From: Periconia sp. R9002
Taxonomy: Eukaryota > Ascomycota > Dothideomycetes > Pleosporales > Periconiaceae
Assembly: GCA_023627715.1 (NCBI GenBank)
Contig: JAMAHW010000015.1
Span: 434,001 to 498,000 of the forward strand
DNA length: 64,000 nt
Direction of reading: 5' to 3'
Positions 1 to 11,759 of this stretch are shown here, one piece after another. The notes under the pieces are model-generated. The model saw nothing but the letters and a program-made list of their open reading frames with translations, did no database searches and was not told the DNA's origin. Position 1 is the stretch's first letter; every line of letters starts with the position of its first letter. The position numbers were made by a program, and so were the translations under genes.

Positions 1-1704
1 ATTCCAGTGGTAGATAGACAGGACCTCCACGAATTTTCTTGGTCATCTTGACGACGGGAAGTTTGGGTGAAAGGGATTTGCCGTACTTCTCCCGGAAATA
101 TGTCATCAGAGAGATTTGTTTGTTGGCGTCGTCAGGGTCCGGGAACTTTGCCTCGTCTGGAGTCATATTGACGAACTCATCGATAGTCCACTGCTGAGGA
201 GTACCGTGCGTAGAAGTGACACCGACGTGCCTATAGCGACGAAGATCTTTCTTGAACAGAGACTTGTTCCAATCCTTGCGAGCATCTTGGAATCGCTGGG
301 CGAACTGGGCCTGGTTGCAGTTGAATGCCTGAATAACGGAGCGACCGAGATCTTGGGCGCGCCAGAAGGTACCATTGGCCACGTCGACGTTGACACCGAG
401 AGACTTTTTATAGTTGTCGTTCAGGACAGGGCGAAGTGACGAGAAGACACCTTTGAAGGCCTCGACTCCACCACCAAGATCGTGACGTGTCTCGCCACGC
501 TGGAAGAATGACTTCTTGATCTGCGTGTATCGCTGAGATGGATACTCGCGCATGAGGTGATCGAGAAAGTTGATTGCATCGATACATTCCGGATGCCAGT
601 CAGCCGACTTTTGTAGGAACGCATCAAGCCCAGCAAAGTTGACTTTGCGCGTGCGGCGAAGGAAGAGCGTGTGCTCATTGTTGTTTCCGTCAGCGCGAGG
701 CTTGCGAGGCTTTCCAGTGACGTTCTTCGGGTCGTCGAGATTGACTTTGATACGGGTTTCCTCCCTACCAAGGTCAAGAGTAGACCTAGACTAGTTAGTA
801 AAACACAAATGGATAAAGTAAGGGCAAGAGACTCACCAGGCAAGCTTGTTGCCATCAAAGATCCAGTGGTGATTCTCCTCTTTCAAAGCGTCCTTGACAG
901 TTCGTGAATTCCAGATCTTCTTGGCAAAGACGCGCATATTCTTTTCTTCCTTCATGTTGGCAGGCTTGGGAATGACAATCTGCATCATATTAGTATCCCT
1001 TCAAGATCTCTGCATGAGAGCTCCCAACTTACATCGTATTGCCAGACATCTCGAGAAGGAAAGCCGACCACGTTGAAGGAATTGAGCATAACCAGAGTCT
1101 CTTTACCAAGCTTGTTGAACTCGGTTGGGCGCTGAGGAAGGCCAGCGGGAGGAGTGATCTTGAAGGCGTCAGTATCGATTTTAAAATGTGTTGCTTGATG
1201 AGGGTTGTGGGAGATTGGGGTCGCCATGGTGATGAAGACGTGAGATAAAGAGTTGGTATCAAAGGAATGTATGAAAAGACAGTTGATAGAAAAAAAAGAC
1301 AATGGATGGGAAAACGACGAAATATATAACAAGCGGTAAGGCGCAGATGTCAAAACTTTTTCGACGCCAACGAGGCAGATGACACTCAAAGGTCGTACAG
1401 ACATTGACATAGTGGGTGGTGACAAGGGAGATGCAGGGAAGGGATGCTAGGAGTAGGTCTGTGTACTTACACCACGCGCAGTATACCAACCCCGGAGCGA
1501 CAGACACTCTGAGAGGTTCTTCAGATCCTTCTCTTGGGAGTATTCGACCGGGGGGCGGTAAGCGTCGGGGTCGCGGGATCCATCGAGGCGCGAAATTGAC
1601 TTGGGAGTTGAACGATTGGTACCCTGGTGAGAAGCAGATGAGCCACCTGACGAGCTAGATGGCTGCTGCTCAGCGTGGGCGCGGCGTTTTCCGGGGCCAC
1701 CCAT
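1..1704 (-). CDS. Argonaute (QDE-2/AGO-like), N-terminal half, truncated by the window edge
   Basis: Guide-RNA-binding effector of RNA silencing in the cytoplasm. Frame-consistent exons are 1704-1473, 1193-1033, 979-837 and 764-1, giving 433 residues before the sequence leaves the window; fungal Argonautes are about 900-1000 residues. The glycine/serine-rich start (MGGPGKRR) leads into the ArgoN domain, with NSFNVVGFPSRDVWQYD typical of its first strand. A linker L1 segment follows (GTFWRAQDLGRSVIQAFN), then the PAZ domain, ending in YFREKYGKSLSPKLPVV. MID and PIWI, with the slicer residues, lie outside the window, so catalytic competence cannot be judged. The first intron needs the donor GTGTAAGT at 1472 to hold frame with the acceptor at 1194. 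It is long (279 nt) and contains an alternative in-frame ATG at 1228. The family call is firm; the exon 1/2 junction is less so. Confidence 0.9.
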
Positions 1705-2760
1705 GATGATTACTGGTTAGAGTTAGCAATGGGCATTTGAGACGTAGGCCTGAGCTCATAGACATGCTTGCAAAAGCTCGCATAGCTTGTTTGCATCAGG
1801 CCAATGGCCGTGACGAAATAGCTACACGAGCGAAAATGCAAGCAAACCGTCCAGAGGGTCGACCCAATAGGGCTGGGGGGCAAACTTACTCCGTGCAAAG
1901 TGGTGTACCGGTCAAGCGCGTGATGAAAGTTGGGTACTAGGAAGCGGTCAGCGGACGCTCCGAAAGACTGAGCCCAAGAGCCTGTGAGGTTGCACACGGA
2001 AGACTGCAACGCCCGCGGCCTCGAAAAAACAAGCACATGAGGAGAGGAGCAAAAACTTACATGGTAGTATGTGCTCCAAGAGCAGTTTCGTGATGGTGGT
2101 GATGCAGACCAGCGTCGTCGGAGATGCCAAAAGGCGTTGTCTGTAGGGTTGTGTGAGAGGTGAAGGAGAAGGAAAGAAGAGGGAGGTGGACGACCAAAAA
2201 AGAAACATGAAGACCATGAGCGGCGCCAAGACCCAAATACAGGCAACGCTATGTTCATGAGGAAGGCACGCACTAGGCGGCAATGCAGGGACAGGGAAGG
2301 AGCGCACTCACAGGCAGTTTCTGTCACGTGAAGACAGAGGAAGGCGGGGAGCAAAAGGTGAGCCTCGTTTGAACTGACTAGCAAAGGCAGCCGAGATGCA
2401 GCTTGATTGGGTGCGCAGGTTGTGTCGATGGAGAGGAGCAGCTCGTAAGAGCACCTCAGTACTGTGTTGGGGCGTAGGGACCTGGGGACAGGGTGTGTGA
2501 GTTGTAGTAGAGTGGGATCAAAGAAGAGACAAGTATTGCAGTAGTGTGGTATCGGAGGGTTCGTCGTTGGTGTGTGTTGAGGAGTCGGTGGAAGAAGGGA
2601 GAGGAGGGGTGTATTTATACTTGACAGTCGACACCAGCAGGTGAGATGTGAGAGAGTTAGGTGAGAGTATCCTGTCGGTTGGAGCCTGGATGGCTTCAGG
2701 TAGGCTGCTAGATATTCAGAATTTCTCACTTTGAGGCACTCAGGGTGATTGATATCCGGT
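1705..2760 (-). promoter_or_regulatory. Probable promoter and spliced 5' leader of the Argonaute gene
   Basis: On the minus strand a TATAAATA element lies at 2619-2612. A pyrimidine-rich stretch follows, as in many fungal transcription start regions. Two perfect GTAAGT donors lie downstream at 2060-2055 and 1889-1884. A branch-like CTAAC with an AG acceptor lies near 1730-1717, just ahead of the MGGPG start codon at 1704. This suggests a leader of about 900 nt with at least two introns. A 339-codon open frame crosses the region, but it is serine/leucine/histidine-rich, matches no family I know, and probably reflects pyrimidine-rich composition. Initiation site and splicing are inferred. Confidence 0.45.
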
Positions 2761-5700
2761 AGCTATGGATGAGAGAGATCCTATGTAATAGTAGATAGAC
2801 GGTACCGTTCCGGTGAGGTAAGATATGGAAAGAAGTAAGAAATCGTGGAACCTGGACTTACGGGTGAATGACAGCCGCCCTATGCTGGCAGAAATCTCGA
2901 TCGTGATTCTCACCTAGGTGTTGAGGTGAAACACAGCAGTGACGAGATGCGAGACATCCACGGTGGGATTCACCGGTTGAATCACCATCTGAACCTCAGT
3001 GATTAATGGCAAGAACTTCCAACTTTACCAGAGCAGCTGAAGCTTTCGTTCATTCTTGGTGAGCCTGGCATAGGCCATACATAGAATCAATTTGGCATCG
3101 CGGCTCATCTCCTTTGAGAAGACTCAGATGATCAACTCCTTTCCAGCTCTTCCTCTCCATATCAGGCGGTGTCAGGCACCAAACCTCGGGCGAGCCAACC
3201 CGACCGTACCTACGGGATGTCGGCAGAACAGATGATAGCAGCAATCATATCGATCAAAATACTTCTTTGCAGAAATCCGTTCCATATGATTTAACCCGAT
3301 ATCCAGGATTTCAGTCCATTGTTCGTACTATGGTCGACCACAGAAATGTTAGGGGGCGTGTCTTGGTCTTACGAGAAGATCCAATACATCCTTTTCAGAG
3401 GAATTCAACGACACTTGGAAACAGATACGTGTCTCTCGGAACTTCGACATACTCTTCTCTGAATCAGTCCGGTGCTTGGTATGAGGGCTTCTTGTGTTAG
3501 TTCAGTCCGGTAGGGAGGATAGCTTAATACCATGCAAGCATCAGCCGGTCCAGTACTTTTTCGGATGCTTTCAGTTCAAGTAATCATTCATATTCCAGAC
3601 GATGGCTCGCTTCTAATCATATGTCAGTCAGCCGCTTCGAAAAGCCGCAGAGGGCAAAAGGAAAGGGGAAAATCGAGCCCATCACATCATCATACCCTCG
3701 ATCCATTAGCTGTACTTCTGCACATGAGAAAGAAACGACAGTCGACTTAGTTTTGCTGAATAAATCCTGATGGATATGGCCTTTGATCAAGCGCCATCAG
3801 TCCGAGATGTCTCTGTGGTTGTGGATTTCCTTCGTCGTCATGGAAGTAGTTCGTAGCAACGAAGCAGATATTCCCCTGGCGAGCATGTATAACTCTCTGT
3901 AGGCATCCATCAAGGGGCCTCCACTGGTCACGAAAAGACCACAATAACCTTACCACAAGCAATTGCGACAGAAGAGTTGTCGGTAGGTTTCCAGGGACAA
4001 GGACGTGTGGTTGGGAAAAAATGGATAATCCTCCACCAACGACAGATACAGGGAACGAAAACAAAAAACGATACCCGTTCATGACGCTGGCGACGCCTTC
4101 ACAGGGGAGGGGAAGAGTAGAGGAATGGCTTACCTATGAGAGGGTATCTCGAGGAGGGGGTTGTTCCAACATCGAACGAACGAACGCACACAAACCCATT
4201 TCGACTCCGACTTCGAGAGCGACAAGCCCGCGCTCTCCCAAGATCAGGGGAATAGTTGGTGAATGGTATTTCGAAAAAGAGGTCCATGTATTGATGGAGA
4301 TGGTGATGGAGATGATGATCATCATCAGAGGGTTGACTGATGTTCGGGTCCCGAAATGAGCGGTCGAGGCGTTGAGGGCTAGGAGCTCAAGCGTGTGGGA
4401 AGGGGGGAGGAAATCACAAGCGTGATTTATCCCCCTAGGCTTCACCCTCCACGTCATTGGTGGATACAAATTGGTATTACGAATGTATTCAAACAGAATA
4501 GCCCCCTTGTTTCGGTCAGCTGATAGTCCCCCTATCACAGCTGTGCAACCTTAGCCGACAGAACGGGATTGGTGTTCTATAAATCAAACGCATTGTTAAC
4601 GCGGTGGCAAGAATATTAACACAATTATCATACAGTTTTGCTCAATGTGATGCTATTGGCAGTCCTAGCCCCCCCTACTTTTCACTGAGCTTTACACCGT
4701 ACTTACATCTACCGAGTGAAGAGGTGGGTTTCACATGTATTGCTCAGTAGCTCATCAACCTTCCCTACTGCTCATGCCGTTTTCATCCATCGGCAAAGCC
4801 AGTACAATGTCCAAGGCCGTGTCTCGGGCTCCTACCCACTGGCCGTACCCTATCAATACACAGTGACCATGAACCCACACAACTAAACCACATTTCGCTG
4901 CCCTATGACCCCCAGGGGATAGCAAGCCCTCGATCGCGCGATCACGAACCCTAGCCAAACACTCGATACAAGGAAGGCAAGCAATAAGCAACTAGATCAA
5001 GGATACTCTGGACGCGAGACTTGAGGACAATCAGAAGATCGAGATTACTGGAACGATCTGGTGTGGCAGCATTCGCGGATGTAGGAGGACGGAATGCATT
5101 GTGCTGGATTGCATTGTGTCGGATCGAAAGAGGACACCGGCAATTTTTCCAACCAAGGAAGCTCATGAATGCGGATACTCGTTTTCTAGTCGATGACTTC
5201 CGCGAATGGGAGCTAGTGTGGACTTGAGTGAAGCTTGAGAGCATACATGAGATTGATATTGATCTTCACAGAGTATCGCTACCCTGGGTATCGACACAGG
5301 TAGGGCCCCTAAAGGGGTTTGAGAGCATACATATGTTGGTGACAGTTATTGGTCAGGTGTTGCATACTCTGAAATAGGATGTATTTCCTGTGTGTTCAAA
5401 GATCAATTGATGCAGTCTTGCGCTCCAGTGTGTATGTCCTGTCGACCATCGGTCTAGTTTCAAAGCAACTTCATGTACATTATTGTGGCCTCCTACTCGA
5501 GAATACCCATACCCATCAGTGTAGTTGTACGTAGGGATTGCAAGAGAGATCTCATTCATGTGTTGCCAAAATTTACTTGGTCTTCGACAGGAGGAACACA
5601 CTTGAGCATGTGGGCATACAAGTGCTCAAAATCGTATTGGGAAAAGATAGGAGCGACAAGGTTGGATGGAGACTAGATAACATATAAAAAACCTCGACTG

Positions 5701-6076
5701 GGCCTCTCATCACGATTGAATGCCAAGCACCAACGAATACGACATGGAAAGCGAAAGTGTCTGGGCAGAGACAGCTTGAGTAGCAGCTCCATACAAGTAC
5801 TTGGTCCACATGTGATAATGAAAGGGAGAACTGTGCAAGCAAAATGATGACTCGCGGTATCAAAGGATATAACTGATCACAAAGACGTCCAGGTTGTAGA
5901 CGTACACGGCAAGGTGCTTGGCAAACGAATACAACATATATTGCAAGTAAGATTCGATGTGAAGTAGAACAAAAGAAACACGATTTGTTGCAATTCTACA
6001 GGGCCGATTCCAGGCCGTGACCTAAGAGGGAATTATATACACAGCGCTCTTCCCGAATCCACTGTACCAACTTCCT
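2761..6076. other. Gene-poor interval of about 3.3 kb
   Basis: Only short unrelated open frames occur here (under about 140 codons), none with a recognisable domain or good start context. No tRNA, terminal repeat or transposase could be seen. A 14-bp direct repeat (TTGAGAGCATACAT) occurs at about 5235 and 5319, next to a small GGGGCCCCT-type palindrome near 5303-5316. The interval could hold distal Argonaute regulatory sequence, a non-coding RNA or decayed sequence; nothing in it decides among these. Confidence 0.5.
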
Positions 6077-7509
6077 CTATTGATCATCAATGACGTGCAA
6101 ATACTTCTTTTCCTCCCTCTTCTCGCGCTCAGTCATTGGAGGCAGGTCATAGTATGCTTCACTGCGGAATCCTTTCTAAACATGGGAATTAGCGGATGAC
6201 TTCCAGCCATATAATACAAAGCACTTACCAAGTAATCGAATACCTTCGATTCCAAAGTCACGGGTTGGATGTCCAGGTCTTCAAAGGTCTTGGCTTTGGG
6301 ATCCACGGTGTGATCGATAAATTCTCTCTCGACTTCATCAGCAGAGCCGACGGGCCACCAGATAAACTTGTTCATGTAATGAGCGATGGGTTTCATCACT
6401 GCCTTGGGGACATTAATGTGACGGCGTTTGTGGAACACTTCTTTGCTGACAATGTCGCTGATTTCAGCCATGGTGTAACCTTTTGGACCGTACAGTTCAA
6501 ATGTCTCGGCAGCCGTAGTGTCGTCGTGGAGCATCTTCTCCAAAGCCATACCAACGTCAACTGCATGCACAGGCCAGAGTTTCTCCTGCATCCAATTGGA
6601 GGTGATGACATTGGAGGGGCTAGCAAGGCGGTTGAGCAGACGATCCTCGAATCCAAACATGGGGCCGGGGCGGACAATTGTGGTTTCGGGGTAGATGCTG
6701 CGAGCGACTTCCTCACCGATGGCCTTGGTGCGGTAAAACTCCGAAGGTGATTCCTTATCGGCGCTGTGGGAAGAAACATGGACGAAACGGTCGATGTCGT
6801 ATTTGGCTACAGCCTCGACGATGCGCTCGGTACCTGCCACATGCACATCCTCGAGGGTAAAATTCTTGGTAGGATAGTCGCGACCGATCAGATTGTAAAC
6901 AATGTCGGAGTGTCGCACGCTTTCTTCGATGGAAGCTGTGTTCCGGAGGTCCATTTCCTGTGATTTGTTAAGCGCTTATCTTGTACGAAGGAAGCCTCGT
7001 GCTGTACCAAGAAGATGACCCTGCCCAAATCACCCGTGAGTTTCAAATGACGTTTTGCCATCTCCTCGCGAAAGGGTACGATGACAGTGCATCCCGAACG
7101 AGCTGTGAGGAACTGTAAGCTAAGAAAGTCTACAGTTTCGCGAGAATTCGGCATCTTCACCTAGCCTGTTCACAATGTATCGGCCCAAGAAGCCAGTAGC
7201 TCCAAACACAGTTGCGGTATAGCCTGTTGGTATTCATAAGCGGGGTGGTTCAAATCGCCATGTAGGACGCGCAAATACCTCCTAGAGATGACCTATAGCT
7301 TCCGTTAGCCGCAATTCTTCGTCGCCAGTATATGGCCATACGTACCGGCCGCCCGCCACGGTCAGAATGGGCTTCCCGGTCCTGGTGATCCTGACATCTT
7401 CGTTGAGGTATCGTCGGCAAACAACGGGAAGGGTCGAGGCGCGCGTCTTTTGGGGAATCTGGTGGGCCAATGCCGCCCCCGAGCGTGCACAGCGGAGAGG
7501 CGAGACCAT
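6077..7509 (-). CDS. nuo-40: NADH:ubiquinone oxidoreductase 40 kDa subunit (NDUFA9 family)
   Basis: Accessory subunit of mitochondrial complex I that binds NADPH and sits at the junction of the matrix and membrane arms. Six exons keep frame: 7509-7346, 7292-7279, 7223-7161, 7102-7008, 6957-6229 and 6175-6077, giving 387 residues, a normal family length. The N-terminus is rich in Arg, Ser and Ala without acids (MVSPLRCARSGAALAHQ), as expected of a mitochondrial presequence. The Rossmann nucleotide-binding motif VFGATGFLGRYIV lies near residues 65-77. The body shows the atypical short-chain dehydrogenase fold of the family (RFVHVSSHSADKESPSEFYRTKA, TIVRPGPMFGFEDRLLNRL). Exon 2 is only 14 nt but is needed to restore the conserved GGRSSLGGYTATVFG stretch. 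It is transcribed divergently from RPN9. Confidence 0.95.
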
Positions 7510-7769
7510 GTTTGCGGGGTTCAATGGCTGTCTGGATAGGTGCGTGTACTGGGTCTGAAGCTCGAGCGATGGGTGAGGTCGGCAAGGCGCTACTTTTTGC
7601 CGACACCTGCCAAGCAACCCGAAGCTCTGGAAGCATCCCGCCGCTCCCACCACATCAACACCGTTACTGACGTACATTGCGCCCGCGTTCCCTTCTATCA
7701 CCATCACCTCGTCAGTTCCAGTGATTACTTTTTCGAAGAGCAGGCCTGCTATACAAAATCAATCCCAAC
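7510..7769. promoter_or_regulatory. Shared intergenic promoter of nuo-40 and RPN9
   Basis: Two start codons face apart across 260 bp, so both promoters must fit here. The RPN9 side has a CT-rich stretch and CCAACATGG at its start codon. No clear TATA element is visible. Co-expression of the two genes is inference only. Confidence 0.5.
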
Positions 7770-9030
7770 ATGGCCATGGACACAGATACGATCCCAAATC
7801 TGCTGGGCGACTTACGCGACCAGGCACCGGAGGAGCTGCAGGAATACTTCATCCACTTCGAAGACTACTGGGAGCGGAAACTGTGGCACGAACTCACGGA
7901 CAAGCTTATCGAATATTTCGAGGACCCAGATAGCGCCAATCAGCGGATACCACTCTTCGAAACCTTTATCAAGAGCTTTGCCAACAAGATCAACCAGCTG
8001 AAGCTTGTGACGCTTGGTTTGAATGCTGCCACACAATACAAAGGTAGAATCACATTCCTCAAAAATATCACAAGGATTTGTGACTGATCTCTGCAGATGA
8101 CGCGGAACGTTTAAACTTCGTCGAAGACCTCGCAAAGCGGGTGAACAAGCCAGCCTCACAGGACGCCTATGTGTACGCCACAGTCGCCTCAGCAAGCATA
8201 CAGCTACGGACAGGAGATTACGACGGTGCTCGGAAGAAGCTAGACGAGTGTGAGCAGCTACTGGAGAATTTCGATTCGGTGGAGACCGTTGTGCATGCGG
8301 CATTCTACCGAGCCAGCGCAGAATACTACAAGGTGCGCACACCTTCACCGGGTTCCTACCTTCTCTAACTTACTGATCTTTTGGATAGGCCAAGCATGAA
8401 TTCGCCGCCTACTACAAAAACGCCCTCCTCTACCTTGCCTGCGTTGATCTGGGCGACCTCGATCTGACGGAGCGGCAAAAGCGCGCCTATGACCTCAGCA
8501 TCGCTGCCTTAGTTTCCGATTCCATCTACAACTTCGGCGAGCTGCTTCTACATCCTATCCTCGACACACTCGACAAGACGCAACACTCGTGGTTACGTGA
8601 CCTCCTTTTCGCCTTCAACCGTGGTGACCTCTCGGCGTACCGCGTGCTCTCCGACAACATCTCCAAAAACCCGCTCCTCAAAGAACACCAGACGTTCCTC
8701 TACCAGAAGATCTCCCTGTCCGCATTGACCGAGACCGTGTTCCGTCGCCCACCGCACGACCGCGCCATGACGTTCCAGACGATCGCGCAGGAGACACAGG
8801 TCAAGCCGAACGAGATTGAGCATTTGATCATGAAGGCGTTAAGCTTGGGGCTGTTGAGGGGCACAATCGACCAGGTCGCCGAGGTCGCGCGGATCAACTG
8901 GGTGCAGCCCAAGGTGCTGGATATGAAGCAGATTGAGAGCATGAGGGGCAGGCTGAAGGAATGGGATGCCAGCGTGAACCACCTCGGAAACTGGATCGAG
9001 GGAGTTGGGAAGGACGTCTGGGCTGCTTAG
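7770..9030 (+). CDS. RPN9: 26S proteasome regulatory subunit Rpn9 (PSMD13)
   Basis: Non-ATPase subunit of the proteasome lid, needed for lid assembly. Exons 7770-8043, 8097-8332 and 8389-9030 join in frame to 383 residues, matching the family. The N-terminal two thirds are helical repeats typical of lid subunits (LIEYFEDPDSANQRIPLFE, RTGDYDGARKKLDECEQLL). The C-terminal part is a PCI domain (residues about 250-350) with the winged-helix segment TQVKPNEIEHLIMKALSLG, followed by INWVQPKVLD. The ATG at 7770 has a good context, and an Asp/Thr-rich N-terminus follows it. The introns are 53 and 56 nt, and the acceptors follow CTGCAG and GGATAG. Confidence 0.95.
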
Positions 9031-9355
9031 ACGCGAGAGATGGTCGAGCATGTTGGAGAGAAGAGACAAGACACGTTGGACCTTCCCGTACTTACTAGGC
9101 TTCGGGATCGTTTTTACGGGTACACGATAGATGTAATCATAGATGACGAGGACCTGGGCCATTGAGCCAGCTCGTAAATGCATCACGACCGAAAGAAAGC
9201 AAAAAACTTTATTCCAATTCCAAACAAAAGGCATGATATTGTTACAAATGTTGTTCGTTCTTGACTAACTAATCACTCTGCTTTCCTTACCCTCTATTAT
9301 TCCCACATCCCCAACCATCACCACCATCCCCTTCTCCATCTCCCCTTAACACCAA
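9031..9355. other. Convergent 3' region between RPN9 and GAA1
   Basis: These 325 bp separate two stop codons that face each other. The sequence is AT-richer than the flanks and carries CCATC/CCATCACCACC-type pyrimidine strings. No gene is seen; it should hold the two 3' untranslated regions and their polyadenylation sites. Confidence 0.5.
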
Positions 9356-11430
9356 CTAATAAAACCCAAGCGCTACAACAAAAGCCGCAACCAACCACGC
9401 CGGAAACCAAACCAACCAAACGACAACCTGCGTCCACATGCCCCAAACCTGCCACCCTTCCGCGGCCTTCAACAACAACTCCGACAACCCCACCCCACTC
9501 ATCCTCGCCAGCATCTGCACCAGCAGCACCGGATTCAACAGCGCGACAATCCCATACAGCACGCCACTCAGTACGTAATTCCCACTGGGACGCACAAAGC
9601 TGAACGGCACGCACGCGAGGCCGACGAAGAAGGAGAGCGAGAAGTTGATGGTGGCGAGGGTGGAGAGGCACATGCCGAGGAAGAGGAGGGAGAAGGATTG
9701 GAGGAGGGTGGTTTCGCGGGGGGTGGGGCGCGTGTCGGTGGACCAGCGGATAGCGAAGGCGAGGGCGAGCGGGAGGAGCGTGGAGACGTTGGCCGTGGTG
9801 TGGAAGAGCGCGGTGAGTTCGATGCGGGGGAAGTTGTTGAACATGAAGAGGAGGACGAGGGGGACGAAGTGGAAAAGGAGGAGGAGGGCTAGGGGGAGGA
9901 AAAGCGGGCGGGGAGTGGTGGTGAGGGCGGCTGTCGGGATGACGGTTTTGTCTGGGCCGGAGGAGGTGGTGGTTAGGGAGGGTTCTTTTTCTTTTTTGGG
10001 GTCCTTGGATGGGGAGTCTTTTTCTGTGGAGTCTTTTGTGGACGGTTCTTCGGACGGTTTCTCCTTGGAGGTTTTGGCGTCGGCCTTTTCGGAGGTTTTC
10101 TTGGACGGAGGTTTGGTGGACGCTGGGTTGGGGACGTCGTCGGGCTTGCCGCTCTCGACCCATTTCGCAATGGCCATGATGCTGAAGCTTGCGGCGACCA
10201 ACATGGCGCTGGGGAGGTACGTCCCGATGCTCACGAACCGCTTAGATTCGAGCAGTAGGTAGAAGAAGAAACTCTGATGTAGCTTTTCAAGGAGGTTGTT
10301 CAAGCTCCTGAAAATGCTCTCCACGGTGCGTCCGAGGCCCATTTCGTCGTTCCAGCCGTCGCCCACGGTTTTGAGCGTGATGGCATCGACGTGGTAGGAG
10401 ATGAAGGCGCTGTGAGGGCCCGTGGCGTGACCTAGACTCTGCGATACCATGCCGCGGAAGATGGTCTGGAGACGGTCGCGGTACGAGTCGCTGTGAGACC
10501 ACATGCGTTGGATGGTGCTGGAGATGCCCATCTGGCCGCCGGCGATGTTGACAGCGGTGTTTATGAGATCGAGATTGGGGAGTTGGCCGTTGATGCCATC
10601 GTAGACAATGTGCAGCTTGTCGTAGCGGTGGCCCCATGTTCCAGCAGGGTAGTCCACGGCAACAGCACCTTGAAGAGCGCCGCTCTTTATTGAAAGGCTT
10701 TCGATAGTGTTAGGGTCGTGTGCGTCGTGGTAAGCATCGACCCAGGCCTGGGAACCGCTTGTGCTGTCGCCGGTGATGAGGAATATGACATCCTTGCTCC
10801 ACAGACTCCATTTCTTGAAGTAGCGGGCCATGGAGAGGACTAAAGCCACGCCCGAGTAGTTGATTTCATTATCCATGTTTTTCCAGGCCGCGATGAGGAC
10901 AATGGCCTCTGTTGCATCGGCGCGGGGACCTTGCAGAATGGCGTACACATTTTCGTTGGAGTTGGTGACGTTGGAGGACTCGTAGGTATACTTTTGGGTC
11001 GCAACCTTCAAATTGGACTCGCGGAACAGGTCGGCCAGCTTTTTCGAACGGCTATGTTTTTGGTCAGCACGATACTCTCTTGACTCAAGTCAGCAGCTGT
11101 ACGTACTCGGGGACGGACCATTCCGCTAGCGCGGCGACCTCCTGTCGATAGGCCCTGAAGATGTTATGCTCGCTTCCGCCAAAATACGTGTGCACTTGAG
11201 CGGGCAGCAGCGCATTCTCCGAGACGTAGGTTCTCCGCGAATACTCGTTCAGGGGCAGCAGAAACAGCCAGGCGATTCCGATGACAACGAGGAGGGCGGA
11301 GAGATAGGGGGGCACCTTCTGGACGCGGGCGTCGCGGCGGAGGGCGAGGAGAGTTGCTGGGCACACATGGGTTAGCAGGCGGGGAGCTCGATGACGGCGA
11401 CGGGGAATAGCACTCACAGATCAATGCCAT
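9356..11430 (-). CDS. GAA1: GPI transamidase subunit Gaa1
   Basis: Subunit of the ER-membrane GPI transamidase that presents the GPI lipid for attachment to proteins. Exons are 11430-11418, 11356-11107 and 11051-9356, giving 652 residues. The first coding exon is only 13 nt. An N-terminal membrane helix (YLSALLVVIGIAWLFLLPL) is followed by the large lumenal M28-peptidase-like domain, with GPRADATEAIVLIAAW and a MARYFKKWSLWSKDVIFL stretch. A C-terminal half with several hydrophobic segments follows (LFLPLALLLLFHFVPLVLLF, SFSLLFLGMCLSTLATINFS). Between the first and second of the C-terminal helices lies a Lys/Ser/Glu/Pro-rich low-complexity loop of about 60 residues. Gaa1 lacks peptidase catalysis in the known family. 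Divergent from the rhomboid gene. Confidence 0.93.
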
Positions 11431-11759
11431 GTTACCATTCACCCTCGACTGGCAGACGTGATGGAGGATAGACAGAGAAAAGCCAGCGACGGACAAATAA
11501 CAGCTGCCTTTATCTCTCTATCAGAGGATGGCCTCGCTAGTGCCGCAGTTCCAAGCCTTTGAAGTCTTGAGTCTACCTAATTAAGAGTAATAACTGACTA
11601 CTCTACTTACAGCTTGTAAGATTCTCGCGTCTGGCGGCGGCGCGTCTCCCATCCCATCCCCTCTCTCTCCATCAGTCCTTTCTTTTTTTTGTTCCACCTC
11701 CCCTGACCCCCACCCCTTCCCCGTCTCCTCGGCGTGCGTGCTCCTCCGACCGTTTTGTG
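11431..11759. promoter_or_regulatory. Divergent promoter region of GAA1 and RBD2
   Basis: This 329-bp interval lies between two outward start codons. On the RBD2 side it holds a long pyrimidine-rich run (about 11645-11735), a common feature upstream of fungal start codons. No TATA box is evident. Both genes encode membrane proteins of the secretory pathway. Confidence 0.5.

Noticed and set aside
1710..2729. 339-codon minus-strand open frame as a protein gene
   Set aside because: Composition is Ser/Leu/His/Pro-rich without any recognisable domain, it spans likely splice donors of the Argonaute leader, and pyrimidine-rich leaders often stay open.
2761..6076. Decayed transposon
   Set aside because: No terminal repeats, target-site duplication or transposase/reverse-transcriptase fragments could be found by eye.
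9318..10163. 281-codon minus-strand frame rich in Arg and Pro
   Set aside because: It lies in another frame of the GAA1 coding region and mirrors its Lys/Ser-rich loop; GAA1 is well supported.
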